DNA from: Porphyra umbilicalis | Lineage: Eukaryota; Rhodophyta; Bangiophyceae; Bangiales; Bangiaceae | Assembly (NCBI GenBank): GCA_002049455.2 | Contig: KV918767.1 | Coordinates: forward strand, 1-64,000 | DNA length: 64,000 bases | Direction of reading: 5' to 3' | Shown here: positions 1-12,600 of the stretch, in pieces | Position numbering within the stretch: position 1 is the first letter of the stretch | Layout: each line of letters starts with the position of its first letter | The notes under the pieces: generated by a model | What the model was told of the DNA's origin: nothing | The model's input: the letters and a program-made list of their open reading frames with translations, nothing else | Database searches by the model: none | Made by a program: the position numbers and the translations under genes

Positions 1-80
1 CCCCGCCCCCGCCCCCGCCGCTGATTATTTTGTGCCGGGACGGCGACCGTCAAGTGCACGTGCCCCGCCGCGGGCGGCCG

Positions 81-120
81 TGCGGGTCGCGTCGCGGCCG
101 TGCGGGTCGCGTCGCGGCCG
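81..120. repeat. Tandem duplication of a 20-bp unit
   Basis: Two identical 20-base units lie directly head to tail (81-100 and 101-120) in the upstream region of the zinc-finger gene. No function is visible. It is the smallest clear example of the tandem duplication common in this window. Confidence 0.8.
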
Positions 121-952
121 CTGCACGTCAACGGTCGAGGTGGGCGCCGCCCGCTGGCCTGCGGGAGGTGGGGGGGAGGGGGTGTGTGCAGAGGCACCTT
201 GGCGGTCGTGGTACGGCGGGCCGCCGCGCCCGCCGCCCTTGCGTTTTCCGTCGCCTCGTTTGCGCGGCGGCCGTTGGGTGGAGGGTGGACGCTCTGCCCC
301 ATTCCCGCCCTTCTCCGTCTGCCTCTCTGTTGTTTTTGTTGTTGTGTGTGCGTCTTTTATTCGCTGCTGCTGGCGCCCGCTGACGACGACGCGGCCCGTC
401 CCGGTGGGTGGCGCCTGGCCGCTCTTGCGCGGCGCGCGTTCCCCGGGGGGGACGCGGAAACGCAATGCCAATCGCGGTCGGCGCCGGGGCAGCGGCGGGA
501 GCGGGCGGTATGGAAGGCCCGCCCTCCCACCGCACCTCTTGGGCGGGGTCGACCCCCATGAGCCGGCGATACCGCCGCACCCGGCACCTGGCAGCGGGGG
601 GGGCATGGCATCCCGCCGTCGGCGGCCGCTCAAAGCGGCGCCCCCACCCCCAATGCGGTGGCCGCCGCCGCCGCCGCGTGCAGGGGCGCGCGACCCGCCC
701 CAATGCAGGTGGAGTTTTGGCCGACCCCCGCCGCCCGCCGACCGCGGGCGTGCGGCGGCGAGCCATCGTCGAGCGGGGAACGGCCGCCACGGGAGCCGCC
801 CGTCCCGCCCCCGTCGTCCCCCCGCCTGCCGCCCGCGACCACGCAAGGCGGCGGGTCGCGCGGACGAAACTCATTGGGGTTGTTTGGGGGGCCGCCGCGA
901 GCGGCGCCCACGTGCCGCCGCGCGGCGGACGAGGGTGGCGGCGACGCGCATC
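121..952. other. Upstream region of the zinc-finger gene, no gene called
   Basis: Open frames cross this stretch on both strands, but they have no family motif. The stretch includes T-rich segments (about 300-370) unlike the coding sequence downstream. It is best read as promoter and 5' untranslated region of the gene starting at 953. Confidence 0.45.
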
Positions 953-1036
953 ATGGACATTTGCAGGGGCGACGACGACGACGGCCGTGGTGGCGGTGTG
1001 CGTGATCGTCGTGTCGTGGTCGGCGGTGGGGGTGGT

Positions 1037-1097
<61 letters not shown>

Positions 1098-3679
1098 GGG
1101 ACGCGGCGAGCGGTGGGGCGTCGTCTGTGGCGGCCGCCGACGCTGACGTTGGCGCCGGCGTGGATGCCAGCGTCTTGGTGGGCGGTGTCGACCACAGCGG
1201 CAGCCGCGGCGGCGGCGGTGGTGGACTGTGTCGCCACGATGGCGGCAGCCCTGCGGGTGGCCGCAACTTGACTGCCGCCAATGACGTTGGCGGCGGCCGC
1301 CCGCCTGCCGCTGGCCACAGCACGGACGCGCTCGGTGGCCAAGCCGATGATGGGGGCGCTGCGGCCGATGGAAACGCTGCGGACAGTGGAAACGCTGCGG
1401 ACGATGGGGACGCTGCGGACGATGGGGACGCTGCGGACGATGGGGACGCTGCGAACGATGGAGCTGCTGCGAACGATGGGGGTTCCCCCTCGGTCGGCAA
1501 GTACGACGTGTATGGGGACGTGGTCGACAACCTCCTGTGGCAGCACGAAGAAAATGGCGGCGGCGCGTCGCTGTCGCCTCTTTCCCCGCGGGTCCTGCTA
1601 CTCGCGTCGCCGGGTGGCGTGGATGGGGCAGAGGGCGCCGCCGACGGTGGGGCGATGGCGCTGCCCCCGCCCTCGCTCGCCTACGCCTTGGCGGCAGACG
1701 CGGGCGGCGCCGCTGCGGCAGACGAGGCGGGCCCAAACAGGTCTGTTCCCGCGGCTGCGGCCGCGGCGGCAGCCGCCGCCGCCGCTGACCACGAGGCGTT
1801 GCCCGCCGTGGATGGGCTACTTGCGTCGCCCCCGCCAGTGACGGAGCTACCGGCCTCGGCCGCCACCGCGCACGCGCACATGATGGCGCTGCTGGCCGCA
1901 CAGCCGCTGCCCGGCGTGCCGGTCACCCCCCGCCCGCGGCCCTTCCCGCCCTCTGTGCATCACCGCCGGGGGGCGGGGGGGGGAAATGCTGCCTTTGCTG
2001 CCCGCCACGCCGGCTGACCCGCCGTCGGCGCCGCCGCTGGCGGTGGCGTATGGGTGTGGCGGCGCGGCGCCGCCGGCCGGGCAGGGTGCCCCCTCGCGGT
2101 CAGTGTTGTTGAGCCCACCGCCGCGGGGTGGGGTGGAGGCGCTCAGCTCCCCACCTGCGGTGATTGGTGGGGGGGGCCCGCCGGTTACGCCCGGCGGGGG
2201 CGACGCCAACGGCCGCCGCCCCCACCCGCCCTTTTTTGGCACTGGCCCGCGGCGGGCGCTGGTAGGCGCGCTGGGCGTGGGGGCAGGGGAGGGGAGGGTT
2301 CCGACCAGCGGGGCAGGCGCCGTGTCGCCTGCGGCTGCCGCCGACGCTGTGCCGAGAGCGGGCGGCGCGCCGGCTGACGCCGCGGACGCCCGCCAGCCAC
2401 TGCACAGGCCCTATGGCGGGGAGGCGCTCGACTCGCAGGCGGCTGCCCTGGAGCGCTCGCTGTTTTTCGGCGGCACGGTTGCCGCGCCACCGCCCTTTGC
2501 GGCTGCCCCTGGCGGGCCCGCCCTCGGCGGCCGCCCGCCGCGACTCCACGCGCCGGCCGCGTCGCCGACGCACGCGGCGGCCGGCGCCTCGCCTGCGCCG
2601 CGCGGTCGGGCGGTGGGCGGGGGCGTGCCCAAGGTGGCGCCGACGGCGGGGTGGTTCACCACCGCCTCCCCGTCGTCGAGCATCACGCCCAAGTGCATTC
2701 AGGATGTGAGCTTTGGGGGGATGCAGCTGGTCGGCGCCCGCCCGGCGCCGCCGTATGGGGTGCTCGGCAGCCGCCGCGACGGTGGCGCCGGCGGCGGTGG
2801 TAGTGGTGGCGACGACCGGGCGGCGGCGGTGGCGTCGTTTGGGCGGGCGCCGGGTGTCGGGGTCATCCCGGGTGCGCCGCTGCGCGGGCGGCCACTGCCG
2901 CTGCCGCTGGGCGCGTTGGATCGGCCCGACGGGGACACGTCCATGATGACGCCCCTGCAGCAGCTGCAGCAGCACCGGCGACAGCATCGCCAGCACCAGC
3001 AGCTGCAGCGGCAGCAGCAGGAGCGGCAGCAACAGCAGCACTATGAGCAGCTGCAGCACCGGCAACAACTGCAGCTGCAGTCGGCGGTTGGTGATGGATG
3101 GTCTTACAGCGCCCTTGGGGCTGGGGCGGGCCTGCCCGGTGGTGGCCGGGAGGAGGCGGTGTTTTCACAGGTGAACAGCTCCTTCCCGCCCCTCCCGCTG
3201 GGCGGTGGCGGCGGGTTTGGTGTTGGCTCATTGGACGGCCCGGGCCGGTGTCCCTCCTATGGAGCTGGCGTCCTTAGCATGGACGGCAGCGGCCATGGCG
3301 GCCTGGACGATGCGGACGGCAGCCTGCCGTTTGGTGGTCTCGTCTTGGCCGACGGCTCCCCCGATGACGGGTGCGGCGCGCCCACGTCCCCGCTCAGCGG
3401 CGGCGCGGCGCTGCTGCACCAGTACAGCGGCGGGGCGGGCGATTACGGCCTATCGCTCCTACCATCGTCCATGCCCTGGCCATCCTTCCCGGCGGTGGAC
3501 ACGACGACGGCGGCGGCGGCGGCGGTGGCCGCCGCCGCCCTCGCGCCGCCACCGCCGCCGCCGCCAGGGTTGAGCGGCGAGGGGGCGGGTGCCGCCGCGC
3601 CGCGACGGCGGCCGTGTGCAACCACCAAGACGGCAGCCCGCAAGCCGCGCAAGCCACGGCCGACGGCGGCGGCGCGCCG

Positions 3680-3717
<38 letters not shown>

Positions 3718-4693
3718 ATGTGGCCGCCTCTCCTTTGGCAACGGCGGATGGCGCTGACGTGCTCGTTGGGGTGTCCTCTATAGACAATGCCACAGACGAG
3801 GATCGTGACGGCGGGTGGCGTTCGTCCTTGGTGCCGCTGCTTGGCGACTTTGCTGACGGCCCCCGGCTGCCACTTCTGCCACCGCTGCTGCCGCTGCTGC
3901 CGCCGTTGGGCGGCGGTGGCGGCGCCGGCAGCGGTGGCACTGGCGGTGGCGGGGGCGACTTTACTGGTGCCGACGCCGACGGCGGCACGACGGCGGCGGC
4001 GGCCAAAGCGGCGGCCGCCCTGGGCCTGGCGCCCCTGTGGGCGCCCCCGCCCCCAGATGTGGGCGGCAGCACGGGCGGCAGCCCCGTCAGCGCGGCCAGC
4101 GACGGGGGTGGTGCCAAGACCCCGTCCACCCCGGCGGGGCGGGGCAAGAAGCGCCCAGCGCCGTCCTCCCGGTCGAGCGGGGACGGCCGTGGCGGTGGGG
4201 CACGCGCGACGGCCGCAGACGCTGCCGTCGGCACCGCCGACGATGGCGGACGCGTTCCCGCGTCCACGCCCCGCGGCGGCGGGGGCGGCGCCCCCCCCCC
4301 ATCCCTGGGCGGGAGCGCAAACCCTTTGGCTGCACCGCCTGCGGCCTCTACTTTACGATGCGGTCCAACCTCAAGCGCCACATCTCGACCGTCCACGAGC
4401 AGCGCCGCGACTGGGCGTGCGCGTGGTGCACCCGCACGTTTGGGCTCCAACAAAACCGCAACAGCCACCAGCGCATCGTGCACGAGAAGCGGCGGGATTA
4501 CGCGTGCCGCCACTGCGACGCGACGTTTGGGTACAAGCAGGTGCTCAAGCACCACCAGCTCAAGCGCCACCCGGGGCTGCCGGGCTATGGCGAGGAGGAT
4601 GGGGAGGAGGGGGGGCGCCCCGGCGCACCGACAGCGGCGGCCGTGGCGGGCGTCGGCGCGGCGGGGTTGGGGGGGGGGGGGGGGCTGCGGTGA
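953..4693 (+). CDS. C2H2 zinc-finger protein with long low-complexity N-terminus (frame changes at homopolymers)
   Basis: Probable nuclear DNA-binding regulator. Three tandem C2H2 fingers sit near the C-terminus, each C-x2-C-x12-H-x4-H, with the linker ending HEK/HEQ. The preceding ~1100 residues are low complexity: a glycine run, a six-residue AADDGD-type repeat, alanine runs, a glutamine/histidine-rich segment (about 2950-3080) and a 12-codon alanine run (3681-3716). The chosen start is the ATG at 953; the frame is open further upstream but without coding character. Coding character moves between frames at two places: within the nine-G run 1975-1983 and within the ten-C run 4291-4300. I therefore read this as one gene with homopolymer-length problems rather than three genes; short introns there are the alternative. 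The stop at 4691-4693 also follows a long G run, so the true end may be nearer 4900. The family of the fingers is certain, the full model less so. Confidence 0.6.
1041..1092. repeat. GGC microsatellite (polyglycine)
   Basis: A run of GGC triplets encodes polyglycine in the frame of the zinc-finger gene. It was probably generated by replication slippage. Confidence 0.85.
1374..1470 (+). repeat. 18-bp coding repeat
   Basis: Imperfect tandem copies of an 18-base unit containing GCGGACGATGGGGACGCT encode alanine/aspartate-rich hexapeptides (AADDGD type) inside the zinc-finger protein. The unit is a multiple of three, so the frame is kept. Confidence 0.75.
3681..3716 (+). repeat. GCT trinucleotide run (polyalanine)
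   Basis: Twelve consecutive GCT codons encode polyalanine in the zinc-finger protein, a likely length-polymorphic site. Confidence 0.9.
4331..4570 (+). other. Three tandem C2H2 zinc fingers
   Basis: The Cys and His ligands fall at regular spacing: C-T-A-C...H-x4-H, C-A-W-C...H-x4-H and C-R-H-C...H-x4-H. Each finger has the usual phenylalanine or leucine core positions. This is the most secure part of the gene and fixes its strand and local frame. Confidence 0.92.
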
Positions 4694-4900
4694 CAGCCCG
4701 CTGGCGCCGCCGCCCCCGCGCTCGGCCGCCGCCGCCGCGGAAGGCCGCGCCCGCCGCAAGCGCGCGCGGGCGGTCAAGGCGGCGGCGGCGGCGGCTGGGC
4801 CGGGCCGAGCTGCCGCCACGGAGGGGGGGTGGGGGGGGGGCTGCCGACGGCAGAGCCGCTGCCGGCGGGGATGCCCCCGCCGTCACCGGCCTTGTTTTGA

Positions 4901-5543
4901 TGCCCGCCGTCGAGAGCTGACTGCGCGTGTTTCATTAAGCATTGCAAACATGGGGGGGCGACGTCGAGCGCGCACGCCCGTCCACCTTTATCTGTTGCTC
5001 ATCCGTGTATGTTGGAGATGCTGGTGGGGTGTGGGATGCAGCGACGCTGGCATGGTGCAGACCGGGATGCCCGTATGACGACTGATTCGGTTCCCTCGGA
5101 AAAGCACGTGCACTGTTTTTGAGTACCAGGTACTCGTTGCCGTGTCTGATGTGTGTCTAGCGCCAGCGGCAGTGTGGGAAACGTCGGTTGTGTGCCTGGC
5201 ACCAGAAACGGAGCTTCGAGCCCAAGACCGCAGCCGCGATGAGAATGCGGCGGGGTGGTGCTGGTCACGGACGGCAGTCTGACCAACCAAATTGAGCTCC
5301 GTACCGTAGTTGGATGCGTCCACTTCCCGCGCGCCCGAGCACGTCGCTTTGCCGCTGAGCGTCCAGCACGGAAAGTAGCTGCGCTGCCTACCGACGGTGC
5401 TCGGCTCGGTCAACGCCTTTCTTGTCGCTTGCTGCTGATGGTCTGCTGTTGTGTGCTGTAGCTTGGCGCGTTGAGGACATCGAGCTGGGCCGCTCCGCCC
5501 CTGTTCTTTCTCCCTCGTCTGCCCCGCCGCTGTCCCTGCCACC
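4901..5543. other. Intergenic region upstream of the cyclophilin gene
   Basis: GC is lower than in the flanking coding sequence and there is no recognisable gene. It contains a CACGTG box and a short palindrome (listed separately) and presumably carries the cyclophilin promoter. Confidence 0.5.
5105..5135. promoter_or_regulatory. CACGTG box and adjacent GAGTACC/GGTACTC palindrome
   Basis: CACGTG (5105-5110), the core bound by many bHLH and bZIP factors, lies 10 bases before a palindrome with 7-base arms around one central base (5121-5135). They sit about 410 bases upstream of the cyclophilin start. The role is inferred from position and known motif only. Confidence 0.3.
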
Positions 5544-6681
5544 ATGAGCTTGACGCTGCACACGAGCATGGGCGACCTCAAACTTGAGCTTTTTATTGAT
5601 GTTGCGCCGGTGGCGTGCGAGGTACGCCGATTGCCCGAGCCCGCCCCCGTTCCGCTGCTTGTTGAGCTATAGTGAGCGTGCGACCACCGTACGCTCGTTT
5701 TGGGGCTCGCACAACCCGAGCACGAAGCGCTTGTTTGACATCACTGGGACGTACTCGAGAGTCTCACATCTGCTTTGTCTCTGGACCTCGTGCTTACGCC
5801 TTTTTGAGTGTTTTGACCCACTGCCCCTGTGCTCTCGTTGCCGTGTCTCTTGTCGTACCGTAGAATTTTCTGGCGCTGGCCGCCTCTGGTGCCTATACTT
5901 CTACTACCTTCCACCGCATCAGTAAGTTTTGGAGGGTGGAGCTCATGGGATGTCGGATGCATGCCGGACGTCTCTTTTGTCGCCCCCTGTGGGTTTTTTT
6001 GACTGCCCTTCTGTAACTGGAGCTGACACCTGTTCCACCGTCGCTTGCGCGTTTGTTGCATCTCCTTTTTTCTGTGGCTGTCTCTGCCCTTGGCCGGTTG
6101 CTTGTGCTTGTCTTGCATTTCTTCTCCGCTTGCAGTCTCCGAGTTTATGATTCAGGGCGGGGACGTCACGGGCACTGGCAAAGGCAACGTCTCGGTATGG
6201 GGCACGACATTTGCCAATGAGGTCAATGAGGCGGTGCGCTTCTCCACCCGCGGATTGTTGGCGATGGCAAATGCGTACCCCAAGGCGGACACCAACGGCT
6301 GCCAATTCTTCCTGACGCTCGACTCGGCGCCGCACCTGAACGGGACGGCCACCATCTTTGGCAAGTACGTGTGCCATGGGAGCGTGTGTCGTTGTCGCTT
6401 CTCTGCGGCCTTGGTCATGTTGCTGCCTCTATTCAGTTGCTGACGTGTGTGTTTTGCTTCTCCTTTGACCTCTGGTGTACGTGCGCTCCGCCGCTGGTCC
6501 GCGTTTCTTACCTCGGCACCGCAGGGTTATTCACGGGAATGACACGCTCGCCGCCATTGAAGCCGTCCCGGTCGACGCGGACGACAGGCCCCTGACACCC
6601 GTCACTATTGACCGGGTGACAATCCATGCCAACCCTCTTGCGGACCGGCCGTCCGCGGCCGCGCTCTTGGGACAAACTTAG
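5544..6681 (+). CDS. PPIL3: PPIL3-type cyclophilin (peptidyl-prolyl cis-trans isomerase), four exons
   Basis: Cyclophilin-domain protein of about 173 residues, close to the ~160 of PPIL3, a small cyclophilin associated with spliceosomes. Exons are 5544-5621, 5864-5921, 6136-6364 and 6525-6681; all junctions are GT-AG and in phase. The N-terminus MSLTLHTSMGDLKLELF matches the PPIL3/PPIL1 group. Core motifs follow in order: ENFLAL, FHR (the catalytic arginine), FMIQGGD (active-site Phe and Gln), TNGCQFF and IFGKVI. As in the PPIL1/PPIL3 branch, the position of CypA Trp121 is His (PHL), so strong cyclosporin binding is not expected. No signal peptide is present, so it should be cytosolic or nuclear. 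The start ATG has an ACC context just before it. The 3' end faces the convergent HAPSTR1-like gene 435 bases away. Isomerase activity is inferred from the family. Confidence 0.92.
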
Positions 6682-7115
6682 CACCACCGCAAACGAGCAA
6701 GTTGTCGATGTGTCTCGTTTTTGCGCATGACCAGCGCGCAGGGGCATTCTCAAGTGAAGTGTAGCAATTCTGCGAGAAAAACAAGTTGTACAACAGCACC
6801 AAAAGGACACCCCGCCCCCTGGCGTCCCCGGAAAAACACGCACGCCCGCGGTGCGCGGCTGCCGACGCCCTCTCACACCAGCAAGAGATGCGCCCAAAAA
6901 AGATCGACTGTCCGGCCACCACATTGGCCATCGAAGAGGCCGTCCTCCGGGCTCCCACGAACCAGCGCGCGAGCCCTCATTCAACCACCACCCCACATCT
7001 CCGCATCGCAATACGCGCGCACAAGAAAAATGGCGCGCAGCCCCGCACGCCCCGCCAGCACACGGGGCCGACACGGTCCAAAGGGAGAAAAACAGGCAGC
7101 GTCCCCCACATGAAG
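6682..7115. other. Intergenic region between convergent genes
   Basis: No gene is seen. It should carry the 3' untranslated regions of the cyclophilin (+) and HAPSTR1-like (-) genes. Confidence 0.5.
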
Positions 7116-8435
7116 TTACATGCGGCGCAGCTTGTCCCACTCCCGGTATTCCCGGTCCTTGTCCTTTTCCCGCTTATCCTTCCTGCCACCCCCACCGGCA
7201 CTCTTGGACCGCTTCACCGACGATATCGGCGGGCCGTCGAGCATGGCCATCTCGTTAGCGAGGCCAAAGGCTCGGATGACGCCGTCCGCGTTGCCGACGC
7301 CTGTGCCGGAGGTGCCGGCACCTATACCGCTGTGGCCACCGCCGCCGCTAACGCCACTGCCCACGCCGTCACCCCCCGCAGCGCCCGGCCGCACGGCGGG
7401 GGTGCCCAGAAGGTTTTCCCCACCAGCCGATGCCAGATCGGGCCAGCTCCAGCCCCGCCCCCGCTTCTTACCAACAGTGAGTTTGCCGACGCTGGCGGCC
7501 AGCGCGGACGGCTCAGACGGCCCTGCCGTCGATGCCGCCTGAGGAGACTGCGTCGACGGAGCAGGGGACGTGCGCAGGTCAGACGGGTCCTCTGTCGGCG
7601 CAGGCGCGGCCATCGCAATGGAGGGGGGAGCGCTTGGCAGCTGCGCCGGGGGTACTTGCGACTCGGCGACAACGGGTACGTCCGGAGAGACAACTACAGT
7701 CGAGGGGCGCGCTGACGCGGGCTGCGAGGAGCTGGTGTGGACCTCTTCCGCCAGGTGCCGAGTACACATCTCAATCAGCTCCCGCAGCAGGTCCGCCGAG
7801 GAGGCGACGTGCGGGACGTCTCGCCTCTTTCGTACAGCCTGCATTCAAGGAGAGAACGCGGCATCAAAGGAAGCATATGAAGCATACGAGGACAGGAGTC
7901 ACATGATCAATATCAAAAGGGGCATGAGGCACACCAAGAACCAAGGAGAGGTGCAGGCACCAGAACGTCAGTAGCTGGTCGAAAGGTGCAAGCAACATCG
8001 ACAATGACGACGATGTAGCACCGCAGCCAAGGTGCAACCATCCGTCATGACGCACGCCTCAGACAATAATGCAAACGGCACTGCGCGCACAGACGCTAGC
8101 GCACAAGCAGTACAGCTCATGTAAACCTCACTTGTCCGTCCACGAAGCGCGTCACTTGCTTCAGCTCTCGGGCGGTGCCTCAATAAAACGCCGCCCGTCC
8201 ACGCAACAGAATCGGCATCCAAACGTACCCACTCCACAACGTCCCTGTAGGCAGACCTGCTCCCCGACACCCTTGCTTCGGAAGACATCTTGTACAGACG
8301 CGCCAGCGACGAGGCCGCTGTACTGAACTCCACACGCATCCTCTCGGCCGCGTCCTTGCTCACCCGCTCCTCACGGGCACTACCAACACCACCGCTCCCG
8401 AAGCCACCACCGGCGGTCCCAGCCCCACCCTCCAT
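7116..8435 (-). CDS. HAPSTR1 / C16orf72-like protein (DUF4588), two exons
   Basis: About 309 residues from exons 8435-8229 and 7838-7116, joined in phase 0 by a GTACGT...GCAG intron. The first exon carries the family core: a helix like FSTAASSLARLYK followed by a segment ending YRDVVEW, continued by VRKRR in exon 2. This matches the animal C16orf72 pattern FQNAATAVTNLYK...DVLAWVKKRRR. A second match near the C-terminus, FGLANEMAMLDG, resembles FISEEMALHLDNG of the animal protein. Between them lies a Ser/Pro/Ala and Gly-rich linker; the tail is lysine/arginine-rich (KDKREKDKDREYREW). The human protein is an adaptor of the ubiquitin ligase HUWE1 in stress signalling. Whether that role holds here is inference. 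The ATG at 8435 gives the family-like N-terminal length. Confidence 0.75.
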
Positions 8436-9616
8436 GGCGCCCAGGGGTAACCCGCCGTAGATGCAACAGCAGCCGCGCCAGCAGCCCCGAGCGAGGATGT
8501 GCCGTGGCGACAGAGACAACGGTAGCGAAAGCGCGAGGTGTGGCGGCGACAACCGCAGCCAGCCACAAGAGCATGGGGTGACAGCGCGGTCAGTGCGACC
8601 CCCGAAGGCGGCGGTGCGCGTGTGCCACGGGCAGCTGCCCGTCTCCTGCCCTGCAGGGGAAGGGGAGGTCGGTTGGTTGCTGGTGCCCGGTAGAGCGACC
8701 GGACGCGACGGGCGGCTGTGGAGGACGACGCGCAGGGGCCCAGCGTGGCCAACCGACGGGCTGGCTTCAGACGCAGTTGACAGGAAAAAATTGGTTGCGT
8801 GGGAGTGGTGCATCCAGATGTGTGTGAGGGGGGGGGCTCTCAATCAATGCTGACGGGGGGGTGCCGCGGTCAGTGGTCCAGTCATGAATGGACGTCAGCG
8901 CACGACTTGTGGACTGCTCGATACGAGTGCGTTCTGGAAGAGATATTTCAGGGCATACTTTTGAATACGATTCGATCGACCGACTTTTGTCCAAGCTTCC
9001 ACGTGTGACGCATCATGACGTGACAGTGTGCCGTACAGTACAGTACACTTGCAGCAGTCTTCCCACTGTGGTGTTCCGAAGCGCACGTATTAATAGAGGT
9101 GGTGTCCTTTTCTTTCCGCGGTCGCGGCTGCACGGTTCTCTTGTGAGCGCTGAAGTCGTCACTAGCAGTACGAGATCATCACGATTTGATCGAGGAAGAG
9201 GGCCGAAAGTGGGTGGGTATGCCCGCGTCTCCGCACCCGCCTGCATGTGTGTGTGGTGACGTGGGAGATGCGCGTCGCTACCTGTCCGCTGGGCGCGGGC
9301 GCGGGTTTGGGGAGAAGTGATAGCTGGAGGATGCCGACCGCACGCTCTCTGCGGTAGGCCTTCAGCGTCGGTTACCCATCGTTTGCACGCAAGGGGCGTA
9401 CGCGCAGCCACGTCTTATGTACAAGCCGTCAAAGTACCAGGCACTTGCGGTCATTCATGGCACGGGAGATGGCCAGAGGACAGCCGCTGATGCGTGTTTC
9501 GTGGCGAGCCAGCCCAGTGCGCAAATACACAACGTTGTTACGAAAAGTGCATCAGAGCAGCTGCAGCTGTTGGCATGTGCACAGGGTTTGCTTCGCACTT
9601 GAGCTCGCGCCTCTGT
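8436..9616. other. Intergenic region, no gene seen
   Basis: The composition is mixed and partly AT-richer. Short open frames on both strands lack motifs. It probably contains the promoter of the HAPSTR1-like gene and the 3' flank of the membrane-protein gene. Confidence 0.45.
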
Positions 9617-12600
9617 TCAAACAATCTTGCTTGGTTGAGTAAAGAAGCGAGTCAGTCGATCACCGCGGAGCCGCTCCTCCCTGTCTCCCCGTGGTGTACG
9701 GAGCGTCGAATGCTGCTGCCCCCGACGACTGCGGCGTGAGCAGGACCGCCGGGATGGACGGCGGCGCCGGAAAATCTGCTCTGGCATCCCGAGCCCCACC
9801 CCCCGCCGCGGCCGCCGCCCCCAACGCCGCGCCAGCTGACTTCCCCCCCGCCGACGCGCTCCCGGCCGACGCTCCCCCCGCCGACACCCCCCCTGCCGAG
9901 GCCCCCCTCCCGAGGTCCCCCCTGCCAAGGCCCCCCCGGCCGAGGCCCCCCCTGCCGAGGCCCCCCCTGCCGAGGCTCCCCCTGCCGAGGCCCCCCCCGC
10001 CGACGGCGTCGAGTCAAACAAGCTGCTCGTCACGTCCGACACGGAGCTGATGACATCCGCGCCCGGCACCGACGAGCCGCCGGCCATGGACCCCGTGACC
10101 GTCGACGTGGGGAAGGTCAGTGACGTCCGCCGCTCCGAGTGGCGGTCGGCCGCCACGGGCCCGCCCCCGACGGGCACGCCCACCGCGCCGGCCGACCACG
10201 GCGACGGGGCTTGGTACAACTCCTGCGCGGCGGCGGCCACGTCGGCCTCCAACGACCGCTGCTCGACGGCTTCGGCGCGCATCCACGACGGCGACGTGCC
10301 GACGGCAGACAGGTGGGGGCTCGCCTCGGGCGTGACCGTCGAAGCGACGGTCTGGTGGGGGCCGCCCGTCCAGCCGGGGTGATGACCGGGGGGGCCCTTC
10401 CACCCGCCGCCACCGGCGCCGACTATGCCGACGCCGCCGCCGACTCCGCTGCTGCCATACCCGCCACTGGGTACTCCAGCAGGCGACCCGTGTCCGGCCT
10501 CCACGTCCTGGCGGCCACCACCACCACCACCACCACCACCACCACCACCGCCGCCGCCGCCGTCACCACCGCCAGCACCACCCCCATTGGGCGACTCGTC
10601 TACCCCTTCTGGCTCCAGCGACGCGCCCATCTCCCGCGCTTGCCGCCGCCGCCCGGTCGCCGCAATCGCCCACAACACCAACACGATCGAGCCGACGAGC
10701 GCCGCCACGCCGCCCAAGCTCAAGCCCGCAATGGCGCCGCTCGAGAGGGAGGTGCCGCCCGCCGCCTGCCCCGGTTCGTCGATGCTGCTGCCGCCCGTGG
10801 CGGCGGCGAGGCAGGCGCCCGGCGGAATGGGCGGCGACCGAATGGCAACAACAAACTGGTTCACGTCCTCTTCGCCCTCGGCGGCGGCAATGTGCGTGGC
10901 GCCGGGCGGGGAGGTGCCGAGAAACTTGGACTCCACTTGGTCCGTCACGTCTTTAACGGGCTCCCACACGGGCGATTCGGAGTCTTGGTCCTCGAACTTC
11001 TCGGCAAACGTTTGCGTGACGCGGGCAGCTTCCCAGGACAAGTCGGAGAGGATCGACGGCGGGTTGGCGCTCGCGTTGGTCCACTTGATGCGAACCGCCG
11101 CGGCGTGCTTGTCGGGAGCCACATCCCGGTTGCCGGTGAAGCCGAGGCGGCTACCCAAGGGGATGACCATTGGCCGCACAAAATTGGGGCCGTCCAAGTC
11201 GCTCGGTTGTTGCCACTCGAGGGTGGAGTCCTGCAGATGCAACAATACGACAGGGTGCCAAACGACCAGTGCAAAGGCGGAGACAAAGGCGCCAAGAGAC
11301 ACGGCCGGGAAACGGCAATGAGGAGGGAGGACACGTCCATCGAAAAACGAGGACGTTCGCAGTACCACGTGCAGCGTTAGATGTCGCCCCGCATCTTGTG
11401 TGAACTAGGAGGGATGGGGGGGACTACTTCCTGACACGCGAGGGGACGAACGGCTGGGCGCCGGTCGTCTTGGGGCGCCGGTCGCCTGGAAGCGCCGGTC
11501 GTCTACGCGGGACAGCACCGCCCACGCGAGCCAGAACTGCCCGTGCGGGACAGCACCGTCTCGGCCGCACTGGCCGGGGTGCGTTATAAGCACCGCGGGT
11601 GGGACGCGGACGAGGGGAGGGCGAGAGGTAGCAACAATACACCTCCTTTCTCACATGGTAGCACCCTCTCTCTGAGGTGCTGTTGTTGACTCGTGCCAAG
11701 GGCGTGCTGGCCACGCGACGGCTGACATCCCTGCTGTTCTCCCCTGGGCCAGGAGCTGACGGCGGTCCCTTGTGGCGATCGCCACTGACGACCGGGGGAA
11801 GGACCCACCCGCCGGCCGCGGCGCTAAGGCGCCAACCCCGCCGCGACGGCGGGCGACGACTCGCCCGGGGGTACCGCTCCCTCGGGCGGTTTCGACACGG
11901 GCGACGCCGCGTCGGCGGTGAGCACTACCGCCGCGGGCACGCCGGCGGTTGTCCCCCTCGGGGCGACCAGTGACCACTCGGGCACGGGCTGTCACGCCGG
12001 CGGCGCCAAGGCTGCGCCCTCTCTGAGGACGGGCGACGAGGCGACCGCCGTCATGGACGAGGCGGCTTTGGCGGCTGCGGTCGCCGCGGTCTCGAGCACG
12101 ACCGCCAAGGCGCCGCCCTTTGCGGGCCCCACTGGCTTTCGCTCGTGGTGCGCCGACGTCGCCATCTGGATGCGCCTGACCTCGGTGCCACCGAGCAGGC
12201 AGGCGGCCTCTCTGACGGCCGCCATGACGGGCGTCGCAAAGCGGTTGGCCCTCCGGCTCCCGTCGGACGAGATGTTTTCCGACACCGGCGTGGAGTCGCT
12301 TCTGGCACTGCTGCGCGGCCGGTTTGGCAACGCGGGGGGCACGTCAAGCAAGGTCGCGTTTGACGGCCTGCGGTCGTGCACGCGCGGCTCCACAACCATG
12401 GAGGAGTACCTCGTGGCGTTCGACGAGGCGATCGCGCTATGCGAGGAGGCGGGCTGCTCCCTCAGCGACGCCATGCAGGTGCACGTCGTTGTCGACCAGG
12501 CCAACCTGTCCTCCCCGGAGCAGACCATGGCGCTCTCCACAGCAAGCACGGGCACCGACGCACCCGTGACCTACGTCTCGATCACCCGCGCGCTGCTCCT

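Noticed and set aside
9617-11368. Membrane-protein gene starting at 11368, just beside the LTR
   Set aside because: The first 46 codons of that reading include a perfect TTGCATCTGCAG acceptor. An in-phase exon with a signal peptide lies on the other side of the retrotransposon, so I prefer the spliced model.
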